DNA of 64,000 bases from JBNKHH01 sp050290245 (GTDB taxonomy: Bacteria > Pseudomonadota > Alphaproteobacteria > Rhodobacterales > Rhodobacteraceae): assembly GCA_050290245.1 (NCBI GenBank), contig JBNKHH010000021.1, forward strand, positions 41,511 to 105,510, in the 5' to 3' direction. Shown piece after piece: positions 16,623-25,412 of the stretch. How positions within the stretch are numbered: the stretch's first letter is position 1; each line of letters begins with the position of its first letter. The notes under the pieces are model-generated. The model was not told the DNA's origin. It saw only the letters and a program-made list of their open reading frames with translations, and ran no database searches. Made by a program: the position numbers and the translations under genes.

Positions 16623-17375
16623 TTAGATCTTCCACCCGGAATGCAGGGCCGCGATCCCCATGGAGAGATTGCGATACTTGACGTTCTCGAAGCCCACGTC
16701 GCGGATCATGGCGGCGAATGTGTCCTGATCGGGGAAACGGCGGATTGACTCGACAAGGTATTGATAGCTGTCGCGGTCCCCGGCAATGAGCTGTCCCATG
16801 CGCGGAATCACGTTGTAGGAATAAAGGTCATAGGCCTTTTGCAGACCCGCATTCGGCAACTGGGAAAACTCCAGAACCATCAGGCGGCCGCCCGGCTTGA
16901 GGACACGATAGGCCTCGGAAAGCGCATCAGCGATGCGTGTGACGTTCCGGATACCGAAAGAGATTGTATAGACATCGAAGGTTGAATCTTCGAAGGGCAA
17001 AGCCATGGCGTCGCCTGTGACCCAGTCGAGGTGATCCGCGAGAGAGGCAGCCTCAGCGCGTTTGCGGCCTTCGACAAGCATGGATTCGGTCATGTCCAAA
17101 ACCACTGCGTTCGCACTTGGAGCCCGGCGTAAGAACCTGAAAGAGATATCCCCCGTTCCGCCCGCAACGTCCAAAAGCCGCTGACCGGGTCTTGGCGCCA
17201 GCCAGTCCATCATCGCGTCTTTCCAAATGCGGTGGATGCCGACCGACATGACATCATTCATCACATCGTACTTGGACGCGACGTTGGTAAAGACACCGTG
17301 GACCAGCCCGGCCTTTTCATCTTCGCGTACGGTGCGTGCGCCGAAATGGGTGGTCTTGTCACTTTGATCGGTCAT
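16623..17375 (-). CDS. ubiE: Ubiquinone biosynthesis C-methyltransferase UbiE
   Basis: 250 residues. SAM-dependent methyltransferase that methylates the benzoquinol ring in ubiquinone synthesis. Motif I is LLDVAGGTGDISFRFL (about residues 67-82). The UbiE-specific YDVMNDVMSVGIHRIWKD and YDLYSYNVIPRMGQLIAGD are both present. The ending GIAALHSGWKI is typical. First gene of the ubiE-ubiB operon and divergent from mutM. Confidence 0.97.
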   Translation of the reverse strand: MTDQSDKTTHFGARTVREDEKAGLVHGVFTNVASKYDVMNDVMSVGIHRIWKDAMMDWLAPRPGQRLLDVAGGTGDISFRFLRRAPSANAVVLDMTESMLVEGRKRAEAASLADHLDWVTGDAMALPFEDSTFDVYTISFGIRNVTRIADALSEAYRVLKPGGRLMVLEFSQLPNAGLQKAYDLYSYNVIPRMGQLIAGDRDSYQYLVESIRRFPDQDTFAAMIRDVGFENVKYRNLSMGIAALHSGWKI

Positions 17376-17635
17376 GAGCTTTGCTTGTTCTGGCTTCGGG
17401 GTGTCTTATACCCGCCTGAGGACTGGAGCAATTGCGCAAGATATCACCGTGAGGAAAGTGACCTTTCTGCTGGTGGCCCGGGGAATGGGCAGGGTGTGTT
17501 TGCCGGAAATCCGGACGGATGGGGAAGAGCGAGGCAACTTTCTGGTCTTTCGTAAGGATCGGAAAGCGCGGATATCGTACATTGGTCGTGGTGTGCGATT
17601 GGTCTTGATCGCAACGGAAGCAAGGTAGGAGCAGA

Positions 17636-18487
17636 ATGCCCGAACTGCCAGAGGTTGAGACGGTTCGCCGGGGGTTGGTCCCCGCCATGGAGGGCGTCGT
17701 GATGGAGCGGGTGGACGTCAATCGGCCCGACTTGCGCTGGCCATTTCCGGAACGCATGGCGGACCGCCTGACGGGGGTTCGCATTGACCGGCTGCGGCGA
17801 CGGTCAAAGTTTATTCTTGCTGATCTTTCCAGTGGCGAGACGCTGATCATTCACCTCGGCATGTCCGGGCGTATCCTGATCTCGGGCGATCCGCTGGGCC
17901 AGTTTCATCGCGACCATCCGGCTCCGCAAAAGCATGATCACGTGGTCTTTCACATGGCCAACGGTGCGCGCGTGACGTTCAACGACGCGCGCCGGTTTGG
18001 GGCTATGGATTTGGCTTCAACCGAAACGGTCGAAAGCCACGTGTTTTTGAACAAGCTTGGGCCAGAGCCTCTCGGCAACGCATTTGACGAAACCTATCTG
18101 GCGGCGGCGCTGAAGGGGCGAAAGACTCCGGTGAAATCGGCTTTGCTGGATCAGCGTGTGGTGGCGGGTCTCGGAAATATCTACGTATGCGAGGTTCTCT
18201 TCCGAGCCGGAATGTCGCCCCTTCGCCAGTCTGGTCGGATATCTGCGGAAAAAGTCGCCGGATTGGTGCCTTTGATCCGGGAAGTGCTGAACGAGGCCAT
18301 CGAAGCCGGAGGGTCTTCGCTGAAAGACTATCGGCAAGCAGACGGCGAACTGGGCTATTTTCAGCACGGTTTCAGGGTTTATGACCGCGAAGGTGCCGAG
18401 TGCCTAACGCCGGGATGCGGCGGCAGAATCCGTCGTGTCACACAGTCTGGACGGTCGAGCTTCTATTGCCCGAGGTGCCAAAGATAA
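17636..18487 (+). CDS. mutM: Formamidopyrimidine-DNA glycosylase MutM (Fpg)
   Basis: 283 residues, with AGGAGCAG just upstream of the start. The enzyme removes 8-oxoguanine and formamidopyrimidines. After the initiator Met comes PELPEVETVRRGL, whose Pro is the catalytic nucleophile and Glu the proton donor. The helix-two-turn-helix region includes DQRVVAGLGNIYVCEVLFRA, and the C-terminal zinc finger has four Cys (CLTPGC and CPRC pairs). Divergent from ubiE and upstream of an enoyl-CoA hydratase gene, the standard order in Rhodobacteraceae. Confidence 0.97.
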   Translation: MPELPEVETVRRGLVPAMEGVVMERVDVNRPDLRWPFPERMADRLTGVRIDRLRRRSKFILADLSSGETLIIHLGMSGRILISGDPLGQFHRDHPAPQKHDHVVFHMANGARVTFNDARRFGAMDLASTETVESHVFLNKLGPEPLGNAFDETYLAAALKGRKTPVKSALLDQRVVAGLGNIYVCEVLFRAGMSPLRQSGRISAEKVAGLVPLIREVLNEAIEAGGSSLKDYRQADGELGYFQHGFRVYDREGAECLTPGCGGRIRRVTQSGRSSFYCPRCQR

Positions 18488-18551
18488 CTTGATCCCGAAG
18501 AATTGGCTGGTAAGGCTTGCCTTCGACTGAAACCACGGAAAGCAAATTCCC

Positions 18552-19328
18552 ATGGCCTATGAGACGCTTATCGTCGAAACCGAGGAACACGTCACGACAA
18601 TCCGCCTGAACAGGCCGGATGCTTTGAATGCACTGAACATCGAGCTTCTGCGAGAGTTGGCTCAGGCTATAGGAGAAGCTGCGGACAATGATTCGGTGAG
18701 GTGCATCGTGCTGACCGGGTCCGAAAAGGCTTTCGCGGCGGGTGCCGACATCAAGGAAATGGCCGACAAGACTTTCGTCGATGTCCTGACCGAGGATTTG
18801 TTCAGCGCCGAGACAGAAGCCATTCTTCGCTGCCGTAAGCCAATCATCGCGGCTGTGTCCGGCTATGCCCTTGGGGGCGGGTGCGAACTGGCGATGATCT
18901 GCGATTTCATTATCGCGTCGGATACGGCGAAATTCGGCCAGCCTGAAATCAACCTGGGCGTAGTTGCCGGAATCGGCGGGACCCAGAGGCTGACGCGTTT
19001 CGTCGGCAAGTCCAAAGCGATGGACATGCATCTGACGGGAAGATTTATGGACGCTGCCGAAGCCGAACGCTCGGGTCTTGTCAGCCGCGTCGTTCCAGTC
19101 AAAAAGTTGATGGACGAGGCTCTGGCAGCTGCGCACAAGATCGCCGAAAAATCCACGCTGGCAACCATGGTCGTCAAGGAAGCGGTGAACCGAAGTTATG
19201 AAACAACGCTTCGCGAAGGGTTGTTGTTCGAGCGCCGGGTGTTCCATTCGCTTTTCGCGACAGAGGATCAGAAAGAGGGCATGTCTGCTTTCCTTGAGAA
19301 GCGTGAGGCGCAGTTCCGCGGCAGGTAA
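18552..19328 (+). CDS. Enoyl-CoA hydratase
   Basis: 258 residues, crotonase superfamily. It hydrates trans-2-enoyl-CoA in fatty acid breakdown. The oxyanion-hole motifs are present: GSEKAFAAGADIKEM (about residues 57-71) and ISGYALGGGCELAM-like (AVSGYALGGGCELAMICDF). The catalytic Glu pair is consistent with FGQPEINLGVVAGIGGTQRL, as in short-chain hydratase EchA/FadB-type proteins. It lies 64 bases after mutM. The exact chain-length preference cannot be read from sequence. Confidence 0.9.
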   Translation: MAYETLIVETEEHVTTIRLNRPDALNALNIELLRELAQAIGEAADNDSVRCIVLTGSEKAFAAGADIKEMADKTFVDVLTEDLFSAETEAILRCRKPIIAAVSGYALGGGCELAMICDFIIASDTAKFGQPEINLGVVAGIGGTQRLTRFVGKSKAMDMHLTGRFMDAAEAERSGLVSRVVPVKKLMDEALAAAHKIAEKSTLATMVVKEAVNRSYETTLREGLLFERRVFHSLFATEDQKEGMSAFLEKREAQFRGR

Positions 19329-19497
19329 ATCCGCCGCGTACAGGAATCGGATTCAGGGGTTTTCAAACACGGTTTTTTGGCTTATGCGGCACGCTTACAT
19401 GCGCGTGGAGCCCGCTTAGGCTAGTATCCGTCGGATCATCCGGCAGCGGGAGCTTTTGCGCAACTAGGACAAACAGACCCGGGATACGGACCATATC

Positions 19498-19761
19498 ATG
19501 GCTAATTCGCCTCAATCTAAAAAGCGCGCTCGCCAGAACGCGCGCCGTCTTGAAGTCAACAAGGCACGTCGCTCGCGCATTCGCACCTATCTTCGCAAAG
19601 TCGAAGAAGCCATCGCTTCCGGCGACAAGGATGCTGCAACGACCGCACTTCGTCTCGCACAGCCCGAGCTGATGCGCGGCGTGACCAAGGGCGTCTATCA
19701 CAAGAACACTGCTTCGCGCAAAATGTCGCGTCTTGCGGCCCGCGTAAAAGCAATCGGCTGA
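19498..19761 (+). CDS. rpsT: 30S ribosomal protein S20
   Basis: 87 residues, very basic. S20 binds 16S rRNA. The start MANSPQSKKRARQNARR and the ending YHKNTASRKMSRLAARVKAI are the standard S20 signature. It is followed 22 bases later by a strong intrinsic terminator. Its own promoter lies somewhere in the 169-base gap after the enoyl-CoA hydratase gene. Confidence 0.98.
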   Translation: MANSPQSKKRARQNARRLEVNKARRSRIRTYLRKVEEAIASGDKDAATTALRLAQPELMRGVTKGVYHKNTASRKMSRLAARVKAIG

Positions 19762-19783
19762 GCCCAAATTCAGTCCCTGGATC

Positions 19784-19812
19784 ATCGCGCCCTCCGGGGC
19801 GCGATTTTTTTT
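19784..19812 (+). terminator. Rho-independent terminator of rpsT
   Basis: Perfect nine-base-pair stem ATCGCGCCC / GGGCGCGAT with a TCCG tetraloop, followed by eight T. It lies just after the rpsT stop and separates rpsT from the rhodanese-dnaA unit. Confidence 0.95.
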
Positions 19813-19901
19813 GTGGGGCTATCTCCCTTGAGTCATTTCGGCATTTTCGCAACCGGCCCGGATTCGTTCTCCGAGAGTCCTGAGTCAAGCTCAAAGGTCG
19901 G

Positions 19902-19930
19902 TTGCTTGTACCCTAGTGAGGCGTCTAGCT
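19902..19930 (+). promoter_or_regulatory. Possible promoter for the rhodanese-dnaA unit
   Basis: TTGCTT (19902-19907), a 17-base spacer, then CTAGCT (19925-19930), about 40 bases before the rhodanese start. The -10 is weak. It is the best -35/-10 pair seen between the rpsT terminator and the next gene, which must hold a promoter because transcription is cut off upstream. Confidence 0.3.
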
Positions 19931-19971
19931 TGGGCCTTGCGATTCACTTCGTCCTTGGGGGGACATGGTCA

Positions 19972-20415
19972 ATGAGTCTGGTGAGCGGAGTTGGGGAAGT
20001 AGGCCCCAGCGAGGCGTGGGATATTCTGTCAAAGGATGACTCTGCCCGACTCATTGACGTCAGGACTCGCGCCGAATGGGGTTTCGTCGGCGTGCCTGAC
20101 ATTGGGGAATTGGGACATAATCCACTCTTCATTGAGTGGGCGATGTTCCCCGACATGTCTTTGAACACGCAGTTCGCTGCGCAGGTTGAACAGGCACTCG
20201 CGGGTGAGGACCCCGGGCCGCTTTTGTTCCTGTGCAGGTCGGGTGTGCGTTCATTGAAGGCTGCCCAGGCAGTCACCGAATACTATGCCGCAAAAGGCAA
20301 GACGGTGACCTGTCTGAACATTGCCGAAGGCTTTGAGGGTGACGTGGACGCATCGGGACACCGGGGCAGCCACAATGGTTGGAAGGTCCGGGGGCTGGCA
20401 TGGCGTCAGTCGTAG
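19972..20415 (+). CDS. Rhodanese-like sulfurtransferase domain protein
   Basis: 147 residues from the ATG at 19972, preceded by a G-rich GGGGGGA; upstream in-frame starts have no support. Single rhodanese domain: the RLIDVRTRAEWGFVGVPDI segment opens it and the active-site loop is LFLCRSGVRSLKAA with the catalytic Cys. Loops of this CR-S-G-x-R type usually carry persulfide sulfur. It lies 24 bases upstream of dnaA and is likely co-transcribed with it; no functional link to replication is known. Confidence 0.85.
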   Translation: MSLVSGVGEVGPSEAWDILSKDDSARLIDVRTRAEWGFVGVPDIGELGHNPLFIEWAMFPDMSLNTQFAAQVEQALAGEDPGPLLFLCRSGVRSLKAAQAVTEYYAAKGKTVTCLNIAEGFEGDVDASGHRGSHNGWKVRGLAWRQS

Positions 20416-20439
20416 CAAGAAGAAAGCAGCGGGCTAAGA

Positions 20440-21810
20440 ATGACAAACGACCTTTGGGGACAGATCAGAGATAACCTTCGGGCAACTGTCGGGAAAAACA
20501 ACTACAGGAACTGGATCGAACCACTCGAATTCGCCGCGCTGGAAGATGGCGTCATGACCTTTCATGTGCCGACGACCTTTATGGGGAATTGGGTATCGCG
20601 GAATTTTGGCGACAAGATCCTGCATGAAATCTCGAAGGCGGGCGGCGACGTGGCACGTATCGAATTTGCCGTCCCTGCCGGACGGACCGGGAAATCCGCG
20701 GCCAGGAAAGTGCCTGCGAAACCTTCGGCGGGAGCCAAGGACTCGGCGGCATTTTCAGTCGATGAAGAACTGCCTGGCGCGGCTCTGGACAGCCGGTTTA
20801 CCTTTGACAGTTTTGTGGTCGGCAAGCCGAACGAACTTGCCCATGCCGCCGCGCGGCGCGTGGCCGAGGGCGGTGCGGTGACGTTCAACCCGCTGTTCCT
20901 TTATGGCGGGGTCGGTCTTGGTAAAACGCACTTGATGCACGCCATCGCATGGGAACTGCGCAAGCGGTCGCCCGAATTGCGCGTGGTCTACCTTTCGGCC
21001 GAACAGTTCATGTACCGGTTCGTGCAGGCCCTGCGGGACAAGGACATGATGGCGTTCAAGCAATTGTTCCGCTCGGTCGATGTGCTGATGATTGACGACG
21101 TTCAGTTCATCGCTGGCAAGGATGCGACGCAGGAAGAATTCTTTCATACCTTCAACGCACTCGTCGACCAGAACAAGCAGATCATCATTTCGTCGGATCG
21201 CGCGCCGACCGAGATCAACGGTATCGAGGACCGGATCGTCAGCCGGATGCAGTCGGGCCTTGTGGTCGATCTGCACCCGACGAACTATGAATTGCGCCTT
21301 GGCATTCTCCAGCAGAAGGTCGAGCAGTTTTCGCAGCAATTTCCGGGGCTTCAGATTCAGGATGGCGTGCTTGAGTTCCTGGCTCACCGCATTTCGACCA
21401 ACGTGCGCGTTCTCGAAGGCGCCTTGATGCGGCTTTTCGCTTTCGGCTCGCTCGTGGGCCGCGAAATCACGATGGAATTGACCCAGGATTGCCTGGCCGA
21501 TGTTCTGCGCGCCAGCGATCGCAAGATCACCGTCGAAGAGATCCAGCGCAAGGTCAGCGACCATTTCAATATCCGTCTGAGCGACATGATCGGTCCAAAG
21601 CGGGTCCGTACCTTTGCGCGGCCGCGGCAGATGGCGATGTACCTGTCCAAGCAACTGACTTCGCGGTCTTTGCCCGAGATCGGGCGTCGGTTCGGAGGGC
21701 GTGACCACACGACCGTCATGCACGGTGTTCGGAAGATCGAAGAGTTGATGCAGCAGGACAGTCAGATCGCCGACGACCTTGAGCTGCTGCGCCGGTCGCT
21801 GGAGGCCTGA
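20440..21810 (+). CDS. dnaA: Chromosomal replication initiator DnaA
   Basis: 456 residues. DnaA binds DnaA boxes at the origin and opens the DNA. Domain I is at the N-terminus (WGQIRDNLRATVGKNNYRNW), a short linker follows, then the AAA+ domain with Walker A (LYGGVGLGKTHLMHAIAWEL, about residues 150-169) and Walker B (VDVLMIDDVQFIAGKDATQE). Domain IV carries the DnaA signature GRDHTTVMHGVRKIEEL near the end. Followed by dnaN and recF. Confidence 0.98.
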   Translation: MTNDLWGQIRDNLRATVGKNNYRNWIEPLEFAALEDGVMTFHVPTTFMGNWVSRNFGDKILHEISKAGGDVARIEFAVPAGRTGKSAARKVPAKPSAGAKDSAAFSVDEELPGAALDSRFTFDSFVVGKPNELAHAAARRVAEGGAVTFNPLFLYGGVGLGKTHLMHAIAWELRKRSPELRVVYLSAEQFMYRFVQALRDKDMMAFKQLFRSVDVLMIDDVQFIAGKDATQEEFFHTFNALVDQNKQIIISSDRAPTEINGIEDRIVSRMQSGLVVDLHPTNYELRLGILQQKVEQFSQQFPGLQIQDGVLEFLAHRISTNVRVLEGALMRLFAFGSLVGREITMELTQDCLADVLRASDRKITVEEIQRKVSDHFNIRLSDMIGPKRVRTFARPRQMAMYLSKQLTSRSLPEIGRRFGGRDHTTVMHGVRKIEELMQQDSQIADDLELLRRSLEA

Positions 21811-22132
21811 CCGAAATCCTGCCCAATCGAGCGCCCGCCTTGTTCATTCTCGACCAAAGCGGGCGTAGCTTGTTGAAAATGTGTTTTTTTGCTTTCCAAT
21901 TGCATCTGTGCCGAATGGGCGGTCGGTTATTGGGAATTGGTTTTCAGCGCAAGAAAGGCCGTCGCGACTGTCCGGCCCATGGGTACGCCGACCATCAGAC
22001 TGGCGGTGGCCGTGCAGCAGCCAGGCAGCGAGAGATCTCACCCCTCGTGCTCGCTACGATACTTTCACGGGAAAGAAGGGCCGCGCTGCCCTTGACGCCC
22101 TGCCGGGTTCGCTAGAAAGTCCTGAAAAATCA
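21811..22132. other. dnaA-dnaN intergenic region
   Basis: The 381-base gap between dnaA and dnaN has no credible gene; short open frames there read as noise. It holds an inverted repeat CGCCCGC (from 21830) / GCGGGCG (ending near 21866), which could end dnaA transcription though no T run follows directly, then an AT-rich stretch (about 21868-21905, including seven T in a row). I looked for DnaA boxes close to TTATCCACA and found none with fewer than two mismatches, so there is no direct evidence that this is the origin. Confidence 0.5.
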
Positions 22133-22160
22133 TTGCACCGGGTGGGAAAAGCGATAGTGT
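22133..22160 (+). promoter_or_regulatory. Probable dnaN promoter
   Basis: TTGCAC (22133-22138), 16-base spacer, TAGTGT (22155-22160), placed 31 bases before the dnaN start. Both hexamers are reasonable sigma-70-type matches. Confidence 0.45.
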
Positions 22161-22191
22161 GCTCACCCCGGTATCTGACGGAGCGAGGCCC

Positions 22192-23310
22192 ATGGAATTC
22201 TCGATCGAGCGCGCGGCTCTTTTGAAGGCGGTTGCACAGGCGCAATCGGTTGTCGAGCGGCGGAACACGATCCCCATCCTGGCGAACGTGCTGATCGAAG
22301 CCGACGGTGATCAGGTGAGTTTCCGGGCGACCGATCTGGATATCGAGGTTGTCGATCAGGCCCCCGCCAAGGTGGTGCGCGCCGGTGCCACAACCGTTAG
22401 CGCGGTGATGTTTCACGAGATTGTACGCAAGCTGCCTGACGGCTCGCTGGTGACGATTATTGATGACGGTGCCTCAGGGCGGATGTCGGTCGAGGCTGGG
22501 CGGTCAAGCTTTTCGCTGGCAACTCTTCCGCGCGAGGATTTCCCGGTCATGGCCTCATCGGAGTACGAGGCGAATTTCGCGGCCCCGGCGCCAGTGCTGC
22601 GGCGTCTGTTCGACAAGTCGAAGTTCGCGATCTCGACCGAAGAAACACGCTATTACCTGAACGGTGTCTATATGCATGTGGCGGATGCCAACGGCCAGCA
22701 GGTGTTGCGCTGCGTCGCCACGGATGGTCACCGACTGGCGCGGATCGATGCCGAGTTGCCCGATGGCGCGGGCAATATGCCTGGCGTTATCGTGCCCCGG
22801 AAAACCGTGGGTGAATTGCGCAAGCTCTTGGACGACGACGAGGCGCAGATCGCGGTCAGCGTCAGTGAAACAAAAGTGCGGTTTGCTACGCCGGGCATTA
22901 CGCTGACATCGAAGGTGATCGATGGGACCTTCCCCGACTACACGCGGGTCATCCCGGTCGGCAACAGCAAGCGATTGGAAGTCGATGCCTCGGAATTCGC
23001 ACAGGCCGTCGACCGTGTGGCAACCGTCAGCTCGGAGCGGTCGCGTGCCGTGAAGCTGGCGCTGGACGAGGACCGGCTGGTTCTGTCGGTCAATGCGCCG
23101 GACAGCGGGGCCGCTGAGGAAGAACTTGCGGTGGCCTATGCCGACGAGCCTCTGGAAATCGGGTTCAACGCCAAATACCTGCTGGAGATTGCGAGCCAGG
23201 TGGATCGTGAGAATGCGGTGTTCATGTTCAACTCGTCCGGAGATCCGACGCTGATGCGTGAGGGCAACGACGAGACTGCGGTCTACGTCGTGATGCCGAT
23301 GCGGGTGTGA
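22192..23310 (+). CDS. dnaN: DNA polymerase III beta sliding clamp DnaN
   Basis: 372 residues from the ATG at 22192 (MEFSIERAALLKAVAQAQSV); the frame is open 11 codons upstream but that part has no family match. DnaN is the ring clamp that tethers polymerase to DNA. The three clamp domains are recognisable, with RNTIPILANVLIEADGDQVS in domain 1 and the family ending DPTLMREGNDETAVYVVMPM. Length is standard for the family. GGAG lies eight to nine bases before the start. Confidence 0.98.
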   Translation: MEFSIERAALLKAVAQAQSVVERRNTIPILANVLIEADGDQVSFRATDLDIEVVDQAPAKVVRAGATTVSAVMFHEIVRKLPDGSLVTIIDDGASGRMSVEAGRSSFSLATLPREDFPVMASSEYEANFAAPAPVLRRLFDKSKFAISTEETRYYLNGVYMHVADANGQQVLRCVATDGHRLARIDAELPDGAGNMPGVIVPRKTVGELRKLLDDDEAQIAVSVSETKVRFATPGITLTSKVIDGTFPDYTRVIPVGNSKRLEVDASEFAQAVDRVATVSSERSRAVKLALDEDRLVLSVNAPDSGAAEEELAVAYADEPLEIGFNAKYLLEIASQVDRENAVFMFNSSGDPTLMREGNDETAVYVVMPMRV

Positions 23311-23353
23311 CGCCCCGGACTGATGTCAAAATCCCGTTTGCAGGGGGCGCGGC

Positions 23354-24466
23354 GTGACTGGTTTCGCCGTGACGGAATTGACCGTGTCGCATCTGCGATC
23401 CCATCGGCGGACAAAGCTTGAAGTCGATGGACGGCCCGTGGCGATCTACGGGCCGAACGGGGCGGGCAAGACCAACATTCTTGAAGCGGTATCGCTATTG
23501 TCGCCGGGACGCGGGTTGCGGCGGGCCGGGGCCGATGAGCTGATCCGGCGACCAGAGGTGCTTGGGTGGAAGGTCTCAGCGGTGTTGAGGTCGGGCGATG
23601 CGATCCATGAAATCGAGACCATGGCTGAGCCGGGGCAGTCGCGCCTTGTTCGAATCGACGGAAAGTCCGCGCCGCAGGTGGCCCTTGGCAAGCTCGGCGG
23701 CATCGTCTGGTTGATACCAGCGATGGACCGGCTATGGATCGAAGGCGCAGACGGGCGGCGGCGCTTCCTTGACCGGATTGTCATGAGTTTCGAACCGGGG
23801 CACGCGCAGGCGGTGCTGACGTATGAGAAGGCGATGCGCGAGCGGAACCGCCTGTTGAAGGACATGGTTCGCGATGCCAATTGGTACACGGCTCTGGAGC
23901 GGCAGATGGCCGAAGCCGGGGCCGTGGTAATGGCCTGTCGCCGCGCGGCCGTGGAGCGGCTTGGAGCGGCGCAGATAGGGGCGGGAACGGTGTTTCCGGC
24001 TGCCGATCTGTCGCTGGTGCATCGCGAGGGAGAGTTGCCGGAAGAAGCAGAGGCTCTGGCCGACGCCCTGGCGGCAAACAGGCCTGCCGATCTGCGTGCG
24101 GGGCGGACCCTTGTCGGCCCGCACCGAGTTGATCTGGAGGCGATCTATACCGACAAGGGCGTGGCGGCGGGTTTGTGTTCGACCGGAGAGCAGAAGGCGT
24201 TGCTGATCTCGCTGGTCCTGAGCAACGCGCGGGCGTTGGCCCAGGACAAAGGCGTGCCGCCGATCATCCTTCTGGACGAGGTGTCAGCGCATCTTGACGC
24301 GGGACGGCGGGCTGCTCTTTATGATGAGATATGTGCGCTTGGCGCGCAGGCCTGGATGACCGGCACAGGTCCCGAACTTTTTTCCGAGTTGGGCGACCGG
24401 GCGCAGCACATCAACGTATCTGAAGAGGGTGGCGAAAGCGTCGCCCGGATGGAGGACCCGGCATGA
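23354..24466 (+). CDS. recF: DNA replication and repair protein RecF
   Basis: 370 residues, GTG start at 23354 with a G-rich site upstream; a GTG five codons later is an alternative. RecF is an SMC-like ATPase that loads RecA at gaps. It has the LRSHRRTKLEV start, Walker A in IYGPNGAGKTNILEAVSLLS, the signature region STGEQKALLISLVLSNARAL and Walker B IILLDEVSAHLDAGRR. It follows dnaN after 43 bases. In many relatives gyrB comes next; here three unrelated small genes do. Confidence 0.97.
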   Translation: MTGFAVTELTVSHLRSHRRTKLEVDGRPVAIYGPNGAGKTNILEAVSLLSPGRGLRRAGADELIRRPEVLGWKVSAVLRSGDAIHEIETMAEPGQSRLVRIDGKSAPQVALGKLGGIVWLIPAMDRLWIEGADGRRRFLDRIVMSFEPGHAQAVLTYEKAMRERNRLLKDMVRDANWYTALERQMAEAGAVVMACRRAAVERLGAAQIGAGTVFPAADLSLVHREGELPEEAEALADALAANRPADLRAGRTLVGPHRVDLEAIYTDKGVAAGLCSTGEQKALLISLVLSNARALAQDKGVPPIILLDEVSAHLDAGRRAALYDEICALGAQAWMTGTGPELFSELGDRAQHINVSEEGGESVARMEDPA

Positions 24467-24891
24467 CCCCTCAGCGTGTGACCCTGATTACTCTTGGCGT
24501 AGAAGACCTGCATCGGTCCAAGAGGTTTTACGCAGATCTCGGCTGGACGCCGACCGCTGAGCAGCCTGGGGTGGTGTTTTACCAGCTTTACGGAATGGCG
24601 CTCGGGCTGTTCGGGATCGAGCCCCTGGCCGAGGACCAGGGGCGGCCCGGTGTTGCACTTGGCACGGGGGCGATGACGCTGGCGCAGAATTTTGCCAGTC
24701 GTGAGGATGTGGATGCGGCGTGGAACGCGGCCCTGGCTGCGGGAGCGACGCCGATGAAGGCGCCGGTGGAAGTGTTCTGGGGAGGATATTCGGGATACTA
24801 CGCCGACCCGGATGGGCATGTCTGGGAGATCGCCCACAACCCGTTTTGGGAGCTGGATGAGGCCGGGCGGCTGACTCTGCCGGTCATATGA
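24463..24891 (+). CDS. VOC (glyoxalase/bleomycin-resistance) family protein
   Basis: 142 residues, single vicinal-oxygen-chelate domain with two beta-alpha-beta-beta-beta modules: VTLITLGVEDLHRSKRFYAD opens the first and YADPDGHVWEIAHNPFWEL closes the second. The Glu in VWEIAHN is a usual metal ligand, but the first expected His is replaced in TLGVED, so metal binding and enzyme activity are uncertain. The start overlaps the recF stop and its stop overlaps the next start, so it is translationally coupled. Confidence 0.85.
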   Translation: MTPQRVTLITLGVEDLHRSKRFYADLGWTPTAEQPGVVFYQLYGMALGLFGIEPLAEDQGRPGVALGTGAMTLAQNFASREDVDAAWNAALAAGATPMKAPVEVFWGGYSGYYADPDGHVWEIAHNPFWELDEAGRLTLPVI

Positions 24892-25412
24892 TTTCGGTTC
24901 TATTGCTGCGAGGCATCAACGTCGGCGGGTCAGGGAAACTGCCGATGACGGAGTTGAAAGCCGCGCTTGCGGAGGCTGGGGCCGAGGCGATCGGGACATA
25001 TATCCAGAGTGGGAACGCCGTGTTCAACGGTGAGGTTGACGCGAAGAAGGTCGCAGAGGGTATCGAGGCGCGTGCGGGGTTTCGGCCGGCACAGGTGATG
25101 GTATCTGGCGATGCGTTTCTGCAAGTCGCGGCGGCGTGTCCGTTTCGTGCTGAGGCGAAGGTCGATCCGAAGGCGGTTCATCTATTTTTTCTGTCGGCGG
25201 AGAGCGCGGCAAGTGAGGCCGATCTGCAGGCGGAGGCGGCGGAAGACGAACGTGTCGCCTTGCGTGGCAGAGTCATGTATCTTCACGCGCCGCGTTATAT
25301 TGGAACGTCGAAATTCGTCGTCAAACTGGATCGTCTGTTGGGTGTCCCGGCGACAGGGCGGAACTGGCGGACAGTGGAAAAGATCGTCGAATTGGTGGAG
25401 GCGCGGGCATGA
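24888..25412 (+). CDS. DUF1697 family protein
   Basis: 174 residues. The start SVLLLRGINVGGSGKLPMTE, followed by LKAALAEAGAEAIGTYIQSG and NAVF, is the hallmark of DUF1697, and the ending GVPATGRNWRTVEKIVELVE (typical T-x-R-N-x-x-T) confirms it. The family is widespread but its function is unknown. It overlaps both neighbours by four bases and sits in a recF-VOC-DUF1697-LysE string. Confidence 0.9.
   Translation: MISVLLLRGINVGGSGKLPMTELKAALAEAGAEAIGTYIQSGNAVFNGEVDAKKVAEGIEARAGFRPAQVMVSGDAFLQVAAACPFRAEAKVDPKAVHLFFLSAESAASEADLQAEAAEDERVALRGRVMYLHAPRYIGTSKFVVKLDRLLGVPATGRNWRTVEKIVELVEARA

Noticed and set aside
17374..17628. 84-residue plus-strand frame between ubiE and mutM
   Set aside because: No recognised family, no clear start site and it ends just before the mutM ribosome site; a GTG at 17451 would give 59 residues. 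Cannot be supported as a gene, though not excluded.
19762..20439. Origin of replication between rpsT and dnaA
   Set aside because: No DnaA-box-like 9-mers, no AT-rich repeats; the gap holds a terminator, a promoter-like pair and a rhodanese gene.
22091..22117. TTGACG...TAGAAA as the dnaN promoter
   Set aside because: The spacer is only 15 bases; the pair at 22133-22160 is closer to the gene and better spaced.
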